Origin: Mycteria americana
Taxonomy: Eukaryota; Chordata; Aves; Ciconiiformes; Ciconiidae
Length of the DNA: 64,000 nt
NCBI RefSeq assembly: GCF_035582795.1
Contig: NC_134367.1
Coordinates: forward strand, 1,738,501-1,802,500
Reading direction: 5' to 3'
Shown here in pieces: positions 22,301 through 35,118 of the stretch. Both the position numbers and the translations under genes were made by a program. The stretch's first letter is position 1; each line of letters begins with the position of its first letter. The notes beneath the pieces were generated by a model. The model did not search any database, was not told the DNA's origin, and saw only the letters and a program-made list of their open reading frames with translations.

Positions 22301-25300
22301 AGAAGACAGACGCTGTCCCTACAAGTCCCTCAGCCACAGTTCATGGAAGGCTGGAAGACTACTCAGGAGAAGTGTCGCTTGGTCCTTCTCCGATGTTCCT
22401 CCTGGATATCTGCTGTGGGAGATGGGATTTGGGGCATGGGGACCAGACTGGCACATCTAGTCTTGTCTTCTCGAACACCACCACTCTCTTGCCATGGACC
22501 CAGAGACTTGAACAGGTTGAAAAAGCAGCTCAGTTTCCCTTCCAGCACCTCAAGGTTGAGCTTTGCAGAACCTGGCTATGGTAGGCCCTAGTCAAAATGT
22601 TTTGACAGCAGTGGGTTCTTTGGCAGAAAATGGGGTTTTAGTCAAACTGAACCTTGAATTCTTTAACTGAAGGTTCCCATGTTTGCTATAAAAACCAAAG
22701 AAAACATTCCAGGACTAACAAGGAAAACAGCGAAAAACCTGGCAAATATTTAAATGCATTCATTAAAAAAAAGAGCGTGTGAGAAATAACAGAAAATAGT
22801 TGTTTTTCAAGAGTTTCACCAAAGCCGTAATTTCACGCTGTGAATTTCTGAACAAAAATTAAAAAAAAAAAAAACCAAAAAAAAAATCCTGTTTTTTTTG
22901 TGGGTTATTTTGGATGGAAAAACAGTCCCTGGAGCTGGGAGGAAGGCTCACGCAGCTGACTGCAGGTGGGGTGATGGTGGGAGCAATGCCAATCTGGTTG
23001 TCAGAGCCTGAGCTGGCCTCTGAGAGCATCTCACACCATCCATGGAGAGAAAAAGGAGCCACTGAGGGACAGGACCTCTCTCTTAGACGGCATGGAAACT
23101 ATCCCCAGAGGTGTCCATTGCTCTGAGGAGCCCTCCTGGCTGCCTTGGAAAGGCAGGTTGGCTGAGATAAGACTCCTGGCCAATGCAAAGGGGATTTAAA
23201 GCAGTTTTCCCATACCCTTTCCCTACAACCCGCCTTGAGAGAGGTCCTAAGGGTGAAGCATGCCCTCCCACCCTGCTCCAGCAGGTCCCCATCACCTGGA
23301 TGGTGCATCTCCTCCTGCAGCCTCATCTCGGCAGGGCTGAGGCAGGTGGGGTTACGCCAGGCCCAGTCGGTCAGGACGGAGATGTTGTTTATCTGCGCCT
23401 GCATGTCGTAGAGCAGCGTGGCCTGGATGTGCTGCAGGGTGCTGGCCTCGCTGTACCGATGCTCCAGGTCCTGCACCCGTTGGGCCAAGCTGTGGTTCCA
23501 GCCGGTCGCCTCCTCGTGCTGCGGGCAAGGAGAAAGGCGGGATGGGGGGAAAGCCTGGGGACCGGGGGCATGGCCCCAGGACCCCCCCAGGGATGGGCAG
23601 GCAGGGGAGCAAGCGGGCAGAGGAGCGCTTGCTGCGTGCACCAACACAGACCAAGGATGGTGCCTGCACCCTCACCCTCACCCTGCAGCCCCATACCAGC
23701 TCCCAGCCCACCGTGGGAGCTACAGGCAGCTCGAAATTCCCAGGCTACGGTGCAGGCAGGGCGTGCACAGGCAAGCCTCGGGCTGCGAGAGCAAGGCAAG
23801 TGTCTAGGGTTCCTCTCCAAACACCCTTCTGCCTGCAACCCATTGCAACATGGATATGGCCTCTATGTACTTAGCAATGCCACCACGCCCAGGTTTTCCT
23901 TCCAAAAAGTTGTCCAATCTCCCCTTGAACCGTATAATGTTTTATAACATTATAAGGAGCTCCACAGCTTATCGACACCTTGTATGGTGAGCCACCTCCT
24001 GCTCTCCGGGCAATGGCTGGCGTCCTGCAAACAGCAATGACCACATCCATGCGATGCAAGGAGTGGGTGTGACAGAGCACCCCAGCCCCTTTCACGATCC
24101 TTTTGCTACTTGTTTTTGGACAACCGGTCTCTGATCCTATGCATAATGTACACGCAAGCTGGCTGGAGATGCCCACAGCTCATACCAGGAGATGGGCACC
24201 CCGAGCCCCACCAGCAGGCACCAAAGAGGACCCAGATGCAGTCACTGCAGACGCACTCGCCCCTCTTGTTCGGTGCTCCCTGTCCATTAGATGACAAAGC
24301 AGGCCTTAAACAGCACATCCAAAATCCCACAGCAGCCTGGGAACCCCCCGCTCCCTCCCCTGGGCAATGCAACAGCTCTACACCGTGCTCCCCAAAACCC
24401 TCCCGTGGGTCCGGCAATCCCATACCCCCATCTCAGGTGGAGGGATGCTGGTTCTCCACCAGCACTGCCCTTCCCTGTCCCCTGATGGGGACATCTCTTC
24501 CTCCATCACCCGCTCGGTGTCACCGCACAAGCCACCCCAAGACCCTGAAAATAAATGAGTTTATTTTCTCACCTCCCCGTCCCCAGCATCAGGGGCAAAT
24601 CTGGATTTTTAGGTGTCCGTGCAAGCGTGCGGCTTATTAAATATCCCTGGGGACACAGAGATCTGGCCCTTGACTCATCACTACCTGCAAAACCGCAGTG
24701 GTGCGGCTGAGAGCCGGGCATTTCCTTCAGCTGGAAGGGGTTTGCATGCCCAGAGTATGTTTTCTTCCCTTCCAGCTGCTCCCAGGACCCAGCTCACACC
24801 TCGGTCCCCGTTCCTGCCAGGACACGTCTCAGCTTGCTGTTCCCAGGAGATGGCATCACCACTGCTGGGTTATTGTACCGATAACTAGTGGCAGCTCTAT
24901 AATATCCTTCCCGACGCTGCTTGAGCGTTGCCTGCATGGCCCTGCTAAAAGCCCACCAAGCCCGCCTGTATCCCCAAATCCAGGGAGCAGCTAGCTAGGG
25001 CAGGGGCGGCAAAGTGGGAATTACAGCGTACGATAACACAGTGCCTTCCTTCCCAGGACTGCAATGTCTCTGGCTCTACCATAAATCAGCCGTCCCCCTC
25101 ACCTGCTCCGTGAGCCGTGACTGATACAGGCTTCTTCCAGCTCCCTTCACCCACGCATCAGCTCTCCGAGCAAACCCCGTGATGCTTTCTCCCAGACAGT
25201 CCCCTCCTCCGCAGTTGATACCTTTTTTTTCCTGCTGCTGATTAAAAACGGCACAGCCAGACCACCGTGACGGTCCCCTCATGCTGCTCCCTTCACCACG

Positions 25301-28300
25301 TCCCTCTGCTCCGGTGGGACCGGGGCTGTATTTTTGCACAGCGGGGTCCTGCTCCGTGCATTACCCCGCCGTGCAAACGCAATAGGACTGGAAATGCACA
25401 AGGGCTGGGTGAGGGGGTTCCTTGTGCTCCCTAAATCATGCCGGAAGGAGGGAGGTAGGGAGGGAAGAAAGGGCATAGATGGGACAAACTCATCTGACTC
25501 AATTTGGGTGTCCGAGAGGAGCTGTGACCTGGACGAGCCTGTTGCTCTCGCTCAGCTCAGAAAGCGATGCTGAGCTCAGAGAGACGTCTCTGCTGGGACA
25601 GACGAGCCCACGCTGAGCTCCCAGAGAAATAACTGACGGCAAACCCCAGGGAGACCAACCAGCAGCAGCCGGAGGCTGATTTATGAAGAAGGATTAAGGG
25701 AGCAACAGCTCCTCAGCGGGAGGAACGGAGGCAAAGGAGACCTACCCAGGCTGACCCAGCGGGGAATTCGGCAGGGGGACTCCCGGGACATGCGAGGGGA
25801 TGCAGGAGGAAAGCAGCTTCCCAGGCTGGGCACAGGCGTTGGGAAGTGGCCAGACCAAGGCAGCGGGAAAAATCCTTATGGGAGAGCCGCGAAGCCGGCG
25901 GGGAGCGGAGGAGAGCAGCTCAGCAGCCATTGCTGCCTCTGGTTCCCTCCACTCGGCTGTAAGTCCCCGCGCAGCATTCAGCTTTGCTTCTTGCTTTTCC
26001 CCTCCTCCGGTGCTTGGAGGGTGACAGGACCTGGTCATTGCCATCGGCTAAACTCTTCAGATTTTGTTTTCTTCTTCCCATCCCATTATTTTTTAAACTG
26101 ATGGAAAAAAACTGAGGTTGGAAGACATGGCTGGAGGTCTCCACCCTGCAGAAAGCAGGGCCAATTTCCAAGCTGGATCTGGTTGCTCAGGGCCTTTTCC
26201 AGTCGAGGTTTGGAACTCTCTACAGATGATCCCAAACGATCTCAGAGGATGTCCCCTTTCTGCGTGCGGCAATATCTTGGTGGCACAGATGTTGCTGGCA
26301 CTGTCCCCCAGGTATGAACCACTTGGAGACACCAGGTAGGACCTGGGACCTGGCTGCTCCAGGACATCTGGGTGCACCTTGTGTCCCTCCGCTCTCCTTG
26401 TAGGGTAAGGAGCCCACCAGCACCCCATGGCAGACACGACTCCTCCAGAGCTGCTCGCCTTGGCTCCCATTGAGGAGAAACAAGCTCTACCAACTCATCC
26501 CATCCTCCAGGAGACATCCAAGAGGTCCTAGCAGCATCTGTGCCTGCGTTCACTGCTCAGATCTCTACGAGATCGACTGGATCCCATGGAGACCCTTGCA
26601 TGGCAGACATGGGAGGTGGGCAAGAGGAATCCCACCCTTTGGTGCTGCTCCAGAAGCATCCCTCTCCACCAGCTTCTCCCCAGCTGCCAGGCTCGGGCAG
26701 GAGAGCCAGGGTATGCTGTGAGAGCATTCAGTACCTGCCTAAGGACGTTTCAGTACCAAAAAAATAGCGAATAGCAGGGAAAGGAATAATAAACTAAAAA
26801 AAAAATGACATAGAAATTACCAGGCTGTGATAAGGGAGACAACTAGGAAAAGGAGAAGCTTCAGCCACTGCCGATGGGCCAGGAGGGACCTGCTGGGGCA
26901 TGGCCTTGAACAGGGTCCGCCTGAGCCCTGCAGCAGATAAGAAGGGGGAAAACACATTTATCAGGAGTATTATGGGCTTGTGGGACTCTGCGAGAGTTAT
27001 TACGGGATGTTCAGGGGAAAGGCTAAAGGTGGGGAAAGGAGCGGGGGGTCAGGGCGGATGGGGTGGGGAGTGCGTGTAGGAAAACGGAGAGATGGGGGAG
27101 TTAAAAAGGGCCGGACTCGCTTAAACCAGCTCCCAGTCAGTGTCCTTGTCTGGCTGAGCCTGATGGCCGCAGGCCGTCTTCTCTGCTTAGGCAGCCCTGT
27201 CCTCAGCTAATTTTTTTTCAGCGTAACCTCGCTCTCTCCTACGTGTGAGTGCTGCAGGGTCTAAGTGCCTGCGGCTGGAGGGACGCGGGCCGCAGGGCTC
27301 ACAGGTCATGCGCGCGCGTGCACAGGCACGTCCACGCGGATGCGCGTGCACCTGTATATATGCATGTGGATGCGTATGTTTATGTCCACATGTACGTTCG
27401 TGTGCACGTATGAGGGGTCTAAGCACCAGCAGCTGGAAAGACCTAGGCGTGTTTGTATTTCCCCAGGGAATTCAATCGTGTGTACGTAACTCGCTAGCAA
27501 ACTTCAGTCCGGACCAGCTGGCGAGCAGGAGACTGGCATGCAGGGTAAGAAGCTGCAGGACCTGGGCATGGATATTAGATGGACTGAGAGCTCGTGCTCC
27601 ACACCTAATTCCCTCGCCTCAACACGGAGCGTCCTGTTTGAGGCCATCAGCTCAGCTCCCTCTACAGCCACCACCAGGCAGCCCGCATCTCCAGGAGGAG
27701 ATGGGTTCTCCTCCCTCTTCCTTCTGACCCTGCGGACACCCTGCACAACTGCCGTAGACCAAACACCTTGCCTTTAGATGGGTCATTATCAGAGTATGGA
27801 AATGAAGAATGGATTAAGACCGTGAACACTGCAGGGAAAATATTTAGTGCATTACTATCCATCTCTCTCCTTGGCTCTGAGCTGGAGAAGTCAGTGAAAG
27901 AGCTGCAGCTCCAGGTAGCACAGAAGTGTGTTTTGCAGCCAGCGCAGGGAGCTGGGATTGGGGAAGGACAGATTAAACAGTCCAAAGGGACGAGATGTCA
28001 CCAGAGGATGAATGTGGGAAGTTGGGAGACCGAAGATCTATTGCACCAGCTCGTCCCAGTGCAAGTGCACGGAGAAAATGGGAGAGGAACAGTGGGAAGT
28101 GGGTAAGAAGGTGAGACGGGGGACAGGGGCCAACACGGAGGAGGGACCCTGGGTGGGGGGCACCAAGTGGGTCTGCCTGAGCACGAGCACCCATCCTGAC
28201 CCACATGTCTCCCTGCCTTCCTCCATCGCACCGGGAACATCTCGCTCCCACGCAGACACCCACGGCACGGATGCCCACCCAACAGCGTGGCCATCGCAGC

Positions 28301-29579
28301 GCTCGAACAGCCCTGCAGCCTCTGGCACAGCCTCGCTCTCCCCACGGGGCTGCAGGAAGCCCAAGGGTGAGGATGGAAGGAAGCTAAATAGAGAATAAAT
28401 CACCCCCAGAGCTGGACCACATCAGACCTCATCTCCTCCGAGAGCAAAGACAAGGGTGCTATTCACCCAGAGGTCTCGGGGCTCTTCCAGCTGACACCAG
28501 TAGATTGCTGCTGGTTCTTCTGTGCATCTCATCAACAGCCAAGTGAGACATCTCAGCTGGGAAATGACTCCTGCGGCCAGCAAAACACACCCTGCTCCCT
28601 CCCTGCTCCTGGTTACAACCCCCTGCAAGCTGCTGCTTGCCACTGCCGACAGACGAGCCAAGTGTTTGCTGGGCAAAGCCACGGGGCAGTGCCAAACGTC
28701 TGAGAGCTTCAGAGGTTTCAGCTTCAGGCTGTGGAGCTGGTGAACGGAGCTGGGGTGGGATGAGCACCAGAAAGGAGACTGCAGGGAGGGTGTCATGGGC
28801 TGGAGGTCAGGGTTTCTCCTGCTCGGCTGTGGCCATCAGGGATATGGTCCTTCACCGGCCACCCAAAACTCCAGGTCTAGTCTGGCATCCCGCTATGGGC
28901 AATGGGATGGATCAGCAACCCCTTCTAGGCAGGCTCGAAGGTGGAGGAGATAGCACAGATAAAACACCAAAGGGTTTGTGGCTAATGTTAAGAAAGATCA
29001 GCCCTGGAAGGCTCCTGAGCCATCACAGTAGGAGCAGCTGGGGTTTAATGGATATCCCAGCCTGTGGTCAGAACAACACCATCTGCTTCACCAGGTGTCC
29101 TCCCCCTGCAGCTGCTGGGAGCTGGAAGGGACCATGGGGAGGGACCGTGGGCACCCGCATGGAGGGGGGGTCTGCGAAGGGCAGCCCTTTACCTGGAGCT
29201 CAAGGACTTTGATGCGGTGCCGGTGGTTCCTCAGCTCCTCCTGGAGCTCTGAAATCAGCTCCCGCAGCTCCAGGACCTGCTGCTTGCGCTCTTCGTTCTC
29301 GTGGAGCCAGTAGGACACTTCATCGGTGCAACGAAACATGTCCGGGCACCGCTGCTCGTCCCCCTGCGGCAGCGTGGCCACGATCTTACAGCGGCCATTG
29401 GGCAGCACCTGGTTGCTGTACTCCCCGCACTGGATCAGGCCCGTGCCCTTCTGGGGACCCTCGTGGTCTCTGTACGCCGCGGGCAGGGATTTCTGCAGCG
29501 AGGGGCTGCTCAGCGCGGCCACGAGGATGAGGGACAGCAAACCTGCCCTGGCAGAGCCGGTGCCGGGGCAGACCTCCAT
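16382..29579 (-). CDS. Secreted fibrinogen-domain protein (angiopoietin-like / FGL1-like), six coding exons, 435 aa
   Basis: Coding exons, 5' to 3' on the minus strand: 29579-29193, 23518-23296, 20341-20204, 18763-18547, 17334-17139 and 16528-16382. All junctions are GT/AG and phase-consistent. A signal peptide (hydrophobic core LLSLILVAALS, residues 14-24) is followed by a Cys-rich segment (Cys51, 64, 78, 84), a coiled coil (about 92-165) and a fibrinogen C-terminal domain (about 207-435) with GGGWTVIQRRQDGS, GEFWLGNENIH, GGWWYHQCFFSNLNGVYY and MMIRPRTFRP. Cys211/215, Cys240-type LCEMD and Cys363/376 give the usual disulphides. N-glycosylation sequons are NHS, NIS and NRT. The calcium loop before Cys363 is short (STPDSGNIC). 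The layout is angiopoietin-like, while the C-terminus (GIVWYSWKD...YSLRKVVM) is closest to FGL1, so FGL1-like protein is my best guess; receptor and role are unknown. An in-frame ATG at 29627 would add 16 residues; 29579 is preferred because it gives a normal signal peptide. Confidence 0.9.
16971..17175 (-). repeat. 81-bp tandem repeat across the exon 5 splice donor of the fibrinogen-like gene
   Basis: TTGAGG anchors at 16993, 17074 and 17155 show an exact 81-bp period. The copy at 17139-17175 is the true end of exon 5, coding for CFFSNLNGVYYK followed by GTAAGG. The two further copies, reading into the intron, again encode CFFSNLNG-type sequence. The middle copy has GAAAGG where the donor should be. 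The far copy keeps a GTAAAG donor but has a stop codon just before it. A smaller internal repeat of GGTTGGAGAAAAAGCAC is also visible. Confidence 0.92.
20373..20450 (-). repeat. Perfect 39-bp tandem duplication upstream of exon 3 of the fibrinogen-like gene
   Basis: 20373-20411 and 20412-20450 are identical 39-mers (AGTGCACAGCGTGGAGAAAG...). On the minus strand they lie 32-109 nt before the exon 3 acceptor. The near edge touches a CTAAC branch-point match (20374-20370). Perfect identity implies a recent event. Confidence 0.93.
22859..22896. repeat. A-rich/T-rich low-complexity tract
   Basis: Two A homopolymers followed by T8, in an AT-rich part of the second intron of the fibrinogen-like gene. 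It may be the tail of an old retroposon, but no element body was recognised. Confidence 0.6.
23895..24160 (+). mobile_element. Possible ancient CR1-family LINE remnant
   Basis: The order AAGTTGTCCAATCTCCCCTTGAACC, GGAGCTCCACAGCTTATCGAC, CACCTTGTATGGTGAGCCAC, GGAGTGGGTGTGACAGAGCA resembles the antisense 3' region of CR1-like LINEs of reptiles and birds as I remember it. It is highly diverged and intronic, with no target-site repeats visible. Confidence 0.35.
26112..26235 (-). mobile_element. CR1 LINE 3'-end fragment
   Basis: Read on the minus strand, the sequence contains AAGGCCCTGAGCAACCAGAT, TTGGCCCTGCTTTCTGCAGG, GAGACCTCCAGCCATGTCTT and CCAACCTCAG. These are in the order of the 3' end of chicken-repeat-1 elements (GAGCAACCTG, CAGGGGGTTGGA, GACCTCCAGAGGTCCCTTCCAACC). 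The terminal 8-bp repeats are not preserved. It is a short, old, 5'-truncated copy in the first intron of the fibrinogen-like gene and supports an avian origin. Confidence 0.75.
27305..27425. repeat. Alternating purine-pyrimidine (GT/GC/AT) tract
   Basis: Built on GCGCGCGTGCAC, GTATATATGCATGTG and GTGCACGTATG, in the first intron of the fibrinogen-like gene. It is degenerate rather than a clean microsatellite and could form Z-DNA or cruciforms. Confidence 0.65.
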
Positions 29580-31186
29580 CAGGCAGGTGAGGATGGTCCC
29601 CCGGGGTGACCCCCCGTGTCTCATCATCAAACACCGTCGGGGAGAAAGGTGGCAGTCCCCAGGGCATAACACCAGGTCTTCTCCTGAGAGCTAGCGGGTG
29701 AGGTTGCAGCTATACGGGAACAGAGCGTCCGTAGGGATGCCAGAGCTCCGGCCAAGGGGGTCACTGCAGGCAAGGGACTCGCCTGTCCCCATAGAGCATC
29801 CTCCTTGGTGTCACCCCGTGGCCACCAAGCTGGGACCAGCTCTGGCGGGAGATCCCCCGCTCTCCTGGCCAGGCTCCACCGGCTTTGTGGGCTGCGTTTC
29901 CCCTCCTGCAGAGCTGCCGGTTGGCTTGGAGGGTGCTGAGGTCTGGCTGGGGGTGGTCAGCCCCTCGGGCAGGGCTTTCTGCCCACGCAGGACCGGGCAC
30001 TGGAAGGAGCTGGCTCCCCCGGATGGGGCATCCCACTACGCCGTCACTCCCTGCAATGGGAACCAGAGCAAGGAGGCAGGTGATGGAGAGGAAGGATGAG
30101 CAACCAACCCTCCCCACCACGCTGCCCACCCGCAGTAAACTGACAGATCCCCCCACCTTCCCCGGCCCGCTCCAGCCATCCCCATGGCCCAGCGACACGG
30201 GGCACGGACCTGGGGCTCTCTCCATGTCCCTGTCTATGACATTTCCTTGGCAGATGTAACTATAAATGGAGTTATCAAGTGAACGGTGTCCATCTACAAG
30301 GGCAGCCCAGATCACCAGCCCGCCCTTGGGCAGGGTTAGACCACCAGCCCATCCCCGGGGCAGTCTGGATGGGCCCTGGCCGTGGGCTGATTGCCCCGCA
30401 CGGGCTCAGGTCCAAAGGGGGATGGAGGGATGGTGGCCAGGCCACCATCCAGGTGAGAAAAATATGTGACTTGGTCCCTTTTATCCAGAGAAATGGGGCT
30501 CCCTTTGCAGCCAGAGCTGCCCTCTGATCCCTGCCCGTCACCGGAGCTCCCAGCCACAGCATCACGCTCTGAGTCTGCTCCCAAGGTTTCTCCCGACCAA
30601 AAGCCATCCCTATCCCACTCTGGTGAGGATGGGGAACTGGGAGGGATGCCACAGCTCCCCAGCAGCACCCCAGCTCCCAACAAGCAGCACCCCAGCTCCC
30701 AACATACCTTCAAAAGTCCTGGCCAGGCTCTACAGCAGCAAGAGCAGAGAGCAGCGAGCACCGGCTGGCCATGGGGAGCGGGGTGTGATTTAGGGGACAC
30801 CGAACGCTTATTCCCCCTGATCCTATCACCGCACTATAAATAGGGCCAAGAGAGCCGCCGGTCTCAGACGACGCACGGGAGGGTGGAGCGTGGGTCCCGG
30901 CGTGACCTTATCAGCGCACGGGGGATTAAGCAGGTGCCTTGGCAGGAGGGCACGGCTTCCCCTCGCCTACAAACCCTCTGTCCCACCCCGGGGATGTGTT
31001 CTGGGGAGAGGGCACGTTCATCTGGCGTGCAGTGACCTGCCCCATCCCAGCAGTTTTGGAGGGGGGAGAGCTTCCCAACCTGGCCATGGACTGGGGCCTG
31101 GGGCAGGGAACAGCCATCGTTTGTTTTATTCACTAGCCCAGAGCTTCCTTTTTGCTTTTGCAAGGGAGTAATGTCAACAGGCTTGC

Positions 31187-31210
31187 TTAATTAAATATGC
31201 TAATCATTCA
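31187..31210 (+). promoter_or_regulatory. Cluster of homeodomain/POU-type motifs
   Basis: TTAATTAA (31187-31194, LIM/paired-homeodomain type) is followed by ATGCTAATCATT, whose ATGCTAAT (31197-31204) fits a POU octamer. The patch stands out as AT-rich in GC-rich surroundings. It is 1.6 kb upstream of the fibrinogen-like gene and 11.4 kb upstream of POMC. Function is purely inferred. Confidence 0.25.
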
Positions 31211-33736
31211 GCCATAGGAACGTGAGCTGAAATCAGAGATTTCCATATTGGACAAAAGCGTTGGCTGTTGGGTTTTTTCCCCTTAATGTAAAGAGTTTCT
31301 AGATGATGTTCCCAGACTGATTCTCACAAAGGAGATACTCAAACCAGCTCAGATGGCCTCCAAAAACAGAGGAACTGCCCAGAGAAGTGGAGCTTCATTA
31401 GCAAACTTCTGCTCGGGTGGTTCAGAGAGGTGCTGAACCTCACCGGTCCTGCAGCAGCTATCCCAGATGGCCACCTGAGTGTCCTTTGGAGGACCTGTCA
31501 CCTCCATGGGCAAGACCCTCCTGCACCACCAGTGGCCCCCAGCAAGGCTGATGAGGGGAGGACACAGCTTGCATGACACCCGAGCATCCCGACCCTACAT
31601 GCCATGGTGGGGCCATGTCCCGCCCTGACTTCCCCACGGCTGGATCCAGCCCAGCAGATCCAGTATCTCTTCCCCTGGGAAGGATGAAATCCAAGTTTAG
31701 CTCTAGGGTTAGGCAGAAAAACTAAAAGCCCAGCCGGATCGCCAGCCCACAACCGGCTCCGGGCCTTGATTTCGGCTTGTAAAAATGTTAGGTGAAGGGG
31801 TTTTATTTGTTTTCTTTGTCTCTGGGGGGAGTTGGTCAGGGCAGAGCAGGGGGATGTGCTGCCTCTGAGTCCTGCCGGCTCAGGACACGGTGCTGTGCCT
31901 CTGGGCTGATTTCTGCATCTCCAGCACAGCAGGCATCTCTGTGTCCATATCCACCACCCAGGGCGGCTTGGAGAAGAAGGGACACCCCAGCAGCAAGTCC
32001 CCTGTGTGAGCAGGGGCTGTCCTAAGCTCACGCACACTAATGAACGGAGAGCAACCAGCCCAGGCAGGGAGCAGATCACCCCAGCCGGGAGGACCTCCTG
32101 AGGACACCTCCCCTTGCTGGGGCAGGGACCTGGATTGCTCCGAAAAATCACACGTCTTTGCACCCGCTGCCTCCAGCTAAGCCACCCTCTGCTCTTTTTC
32201 AAGCGTGGCTGTGCTTTACTTCAACAGCCACTTGTGGGAGAGACAAAATAAGGCTGAAGCAGCCTCCCTGGAGCTGGCAGGAGCTGTGCCAGCCCAGCAG
32301 GCAGCCAGCATGGACAGCAGGGTTGGGTAAAGTAGGAGCACAGCGGGGAGAGGGACCCTGAGATCATCCTGCAAAACTCCGAGGGACACCAAGAGAAGTG
32401 CTGTGTGAAGGACCACCATGGGCAGAGGATGGGCAAATGGGGCTGGGGGCAAGGGGGAGCCAGAAAAAGGTCATTGCAGGGAAGGAAGGAGTGGTGGTCC
32501 ATCTGGACATGATGGATGTGAAGACCTTTCGGTGCTGACTCTTCTCTTTGGGCTGGACTCCACCACTGCACCAACAAACCCTACTCCACCACCGCAAGAG
32601 TTGTTCCTCTGGCCAGACGTAGACGTTTACCCTCCAGGCTTGTCCTGAGCCACCCCCTGGCCAGTGGAGAGAAAAAGGATGCGATGCTAGACACCGGCAT
32701 GGCTATAAGATTAATTGTGCCCCATAGCTGGCACTTTATGGGGTGGTACAGGGGGGGATTGGGGCAGGGGACCAAGAGGAACATCTCGCTCTCGAATCTC
32801 AGCCAAGAGCTCCTCCAGCGTGATTAGCTAAAGACCAGCTTTCCTTTATTGCACACGAGTGGATAGACATTTAACGTGCTTGTCTATAATGAAATCCATT
32901 ATCCTCGTCTTTCACGGAGGCCCTACAGTTCTGGTTCCCCCTTTTCATGGCCGGAGGTGGTGGGGGAGAGGAGGTGGAGGAGGGATGGAGCCAGGTACAG
33001 CCAGGCCCTTTGTGTGGCCACTCAGGAGGCACTCTCCCCGTAAATCTTTAGGCTCCTAAATGGATCTGACCTCCCCTCCTCCAGCCCCTTTCCCTTTCAT
33101 TTTCTTTTCCTCATTATTCTTGGGAAAAAAAAAAACAAAAAAAAAAACCAACCCTCATCCGGATCATTAGCGTCAGAGGCGGAGACGGGCGCTGAGTGCC
33201 ACATGGAAGAGGCGAACGTACATTTCGTTCAATGCCCCTCGAGTGGCGTTTCGCTCAAGGCTGCTCCTTCACAAAGGGAGATGTGAAAATGGTCCCCGCT
33301 GGCGGCTCGCCACCGGCCGCCCCGACAGGGCTCGATGCAAAGCTGCCTCTTCAGGGAGACAAAGCGCGGCCATTTCTTCTGCCTTCGATTGATGTCTGAG
33401 TTGTTTGGGGAGCATTTAGCGAGGAGGGGAGAGGGGAGGGGGGAAATTCAATGGGAGAGCCTGGGCGATGCTAAGAGAGATAACGGCTCTGAAAGGCTCA
33501 AGGTTGAGTGCTCGGCATTTGGTCTGCCCGTCTTCGGCATCCTTCCCCACTGCTTGGGGGGACATCAGCTACGACCCCTCCAGCGGTCTGGGATTAATTG
33601 AAGCCAACACCAAGAGCCCTGGGTACCCCAACTCTTGGCCAACTCTTTCCAAAGTCATAGATGCAGATTACACCACCCTGCTGGGCAGTAGCTGTGGTTG
33701 AGCATCCATCTCCCCAACGTGCTGTGAAGAGCAGCA

Positions 33737-33790
33737 CCATGAAGCTTGTGCCACCACCATCCTCCATGAAGCTTGTGCCACCACCATCCT
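33737..33790 (+). repeat. 27-bp perfect tandem duplication
   Basis: Two identical units starting CCATGAAGCTTGTGCCACCA at 33737 and 33764. Confidence 0.9.
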
Positions 33791-35049
33791 CCCCTGCCAT
33801 GAGCACGTCTTCTTCTGCTTCCTCCCAAAGGCAGGAACGCACAACATTTCCACGGGCATGCAACTCCTGCTCTTCCCACTCCATCCCAAATCCCACTCCA
33901 TCTGCTCCCCACTGTAATTTCTGGAGGAGACGAGGTCCCCACCACCATAACCCAGGTGCTGCAGCCTCTCCTCTGCTCGATGAGCCTGTGGCCAGCCTTC
34001 AACAGCTCACACACGCCCTCAGTGTACAAACAACCTGTTGGCTCTCACGTGGTCTCTCTTTGAGGGAGAAATGTCAAAAAATGCAATACTTCTACATCCC
34101 TTGTTCCTGCCCAATGGAGTGAAGAGACCGCCAGGAATCCCTGGATAAGTCTCCATCCCTGACCCTGCCTTGGTCTCCTGGAGGAAAGGACAAACCAACC
34201 CAACCTCTTAGGATTGCAATGACCTGAATTAGCTTCCACCACTAACACCAATAATCAGTAATTCGCTATAAAATAATCAGCTGTAAGAGGCAGTTCAGAG
34301 GCTCCTGAAGACCAGGGAGCCCCAAAATCGGAGTAAACTTTAGTGCTGCTCCGCCGCCCGCAGTCACGCTCCACAAACATCAGCAAAAGCCATACCCTGA
34401 GGTACAGGGGCCATGGGCTTCCAGGGCTCATGTTCTCTGCCAGCCCTGAGCCCTGGATGCAAAACTGCCCCCCAGGGATGCCCTGCCCTGGGTAGCCCCT
34501 GCCCGGGAAGGGTAAGGGGGAGCTGGGTGCATCAGATGGAGATTTAGGGTCCAGCTGGAGCTGAGGAGCTGCTTGTGCTCAGGAAGGCACCACGGGTCTT
34601 GGGGCTGCTTTGGGAGCCTGCAGGGATCTGGCTCTGACCAGGGGCTTTGCTAAGCCCCTTCGCCCTTAATCCCCCCCCCCCCCGAGAGCACCAGCCCTGG
34701 GCAGAGGCAGCTTCTCGAAGGGGCAAGCGAGGCTGTTCACACCCCTTGGGGCTGCCCCTCTCTTGGCTCCCTGCAGCCTCCCAAATCCCTCTCCCATCCT
34801 CTTTTCCCTCCTTCAATTTCAATGTGTGATTTCAAGAGAGTTGAAGTTGCAGCAAGGAGGAAAACAGGACGCGGCTGAGTGTCACGCGCTGGAGAAGGGG
34901 CTGGGTGCAGTTCTCCTCCCACGGGACCCCGAAACGCTCTGGGTTGCAGAAATGAAGTCCCTGCTGGGCTCCTAAACCCTGCCAAAAGCCGGCTCCCCCC
35001 CCTAAGAAGCCGTAATCCCTCTTAGGGGCACGGGCAATAATCGGGGATT

Positions 35050-35118
35050 TGGCTCTGGGTGTGCAAATGCGTGTGCGTGTGTTGTGCGTACAGCATGTGC
35101 GTGTGTCTGCGTGTATAT
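35050..35118 (+). repeat. Degenerate GTGTGCGT tract
   Basis: Interrupted GTGTGCGTGTGT and GCGTGTGTCTGCGTGTATATA sequence; intergenic. Confidence 0.65.

Noticed and set aside
30835-30843. TATAAATAG as promoter of a further + strand gene
   Set aside because: No downstream exon or open frame of note follows; it may be a chance match or part of a distal element.
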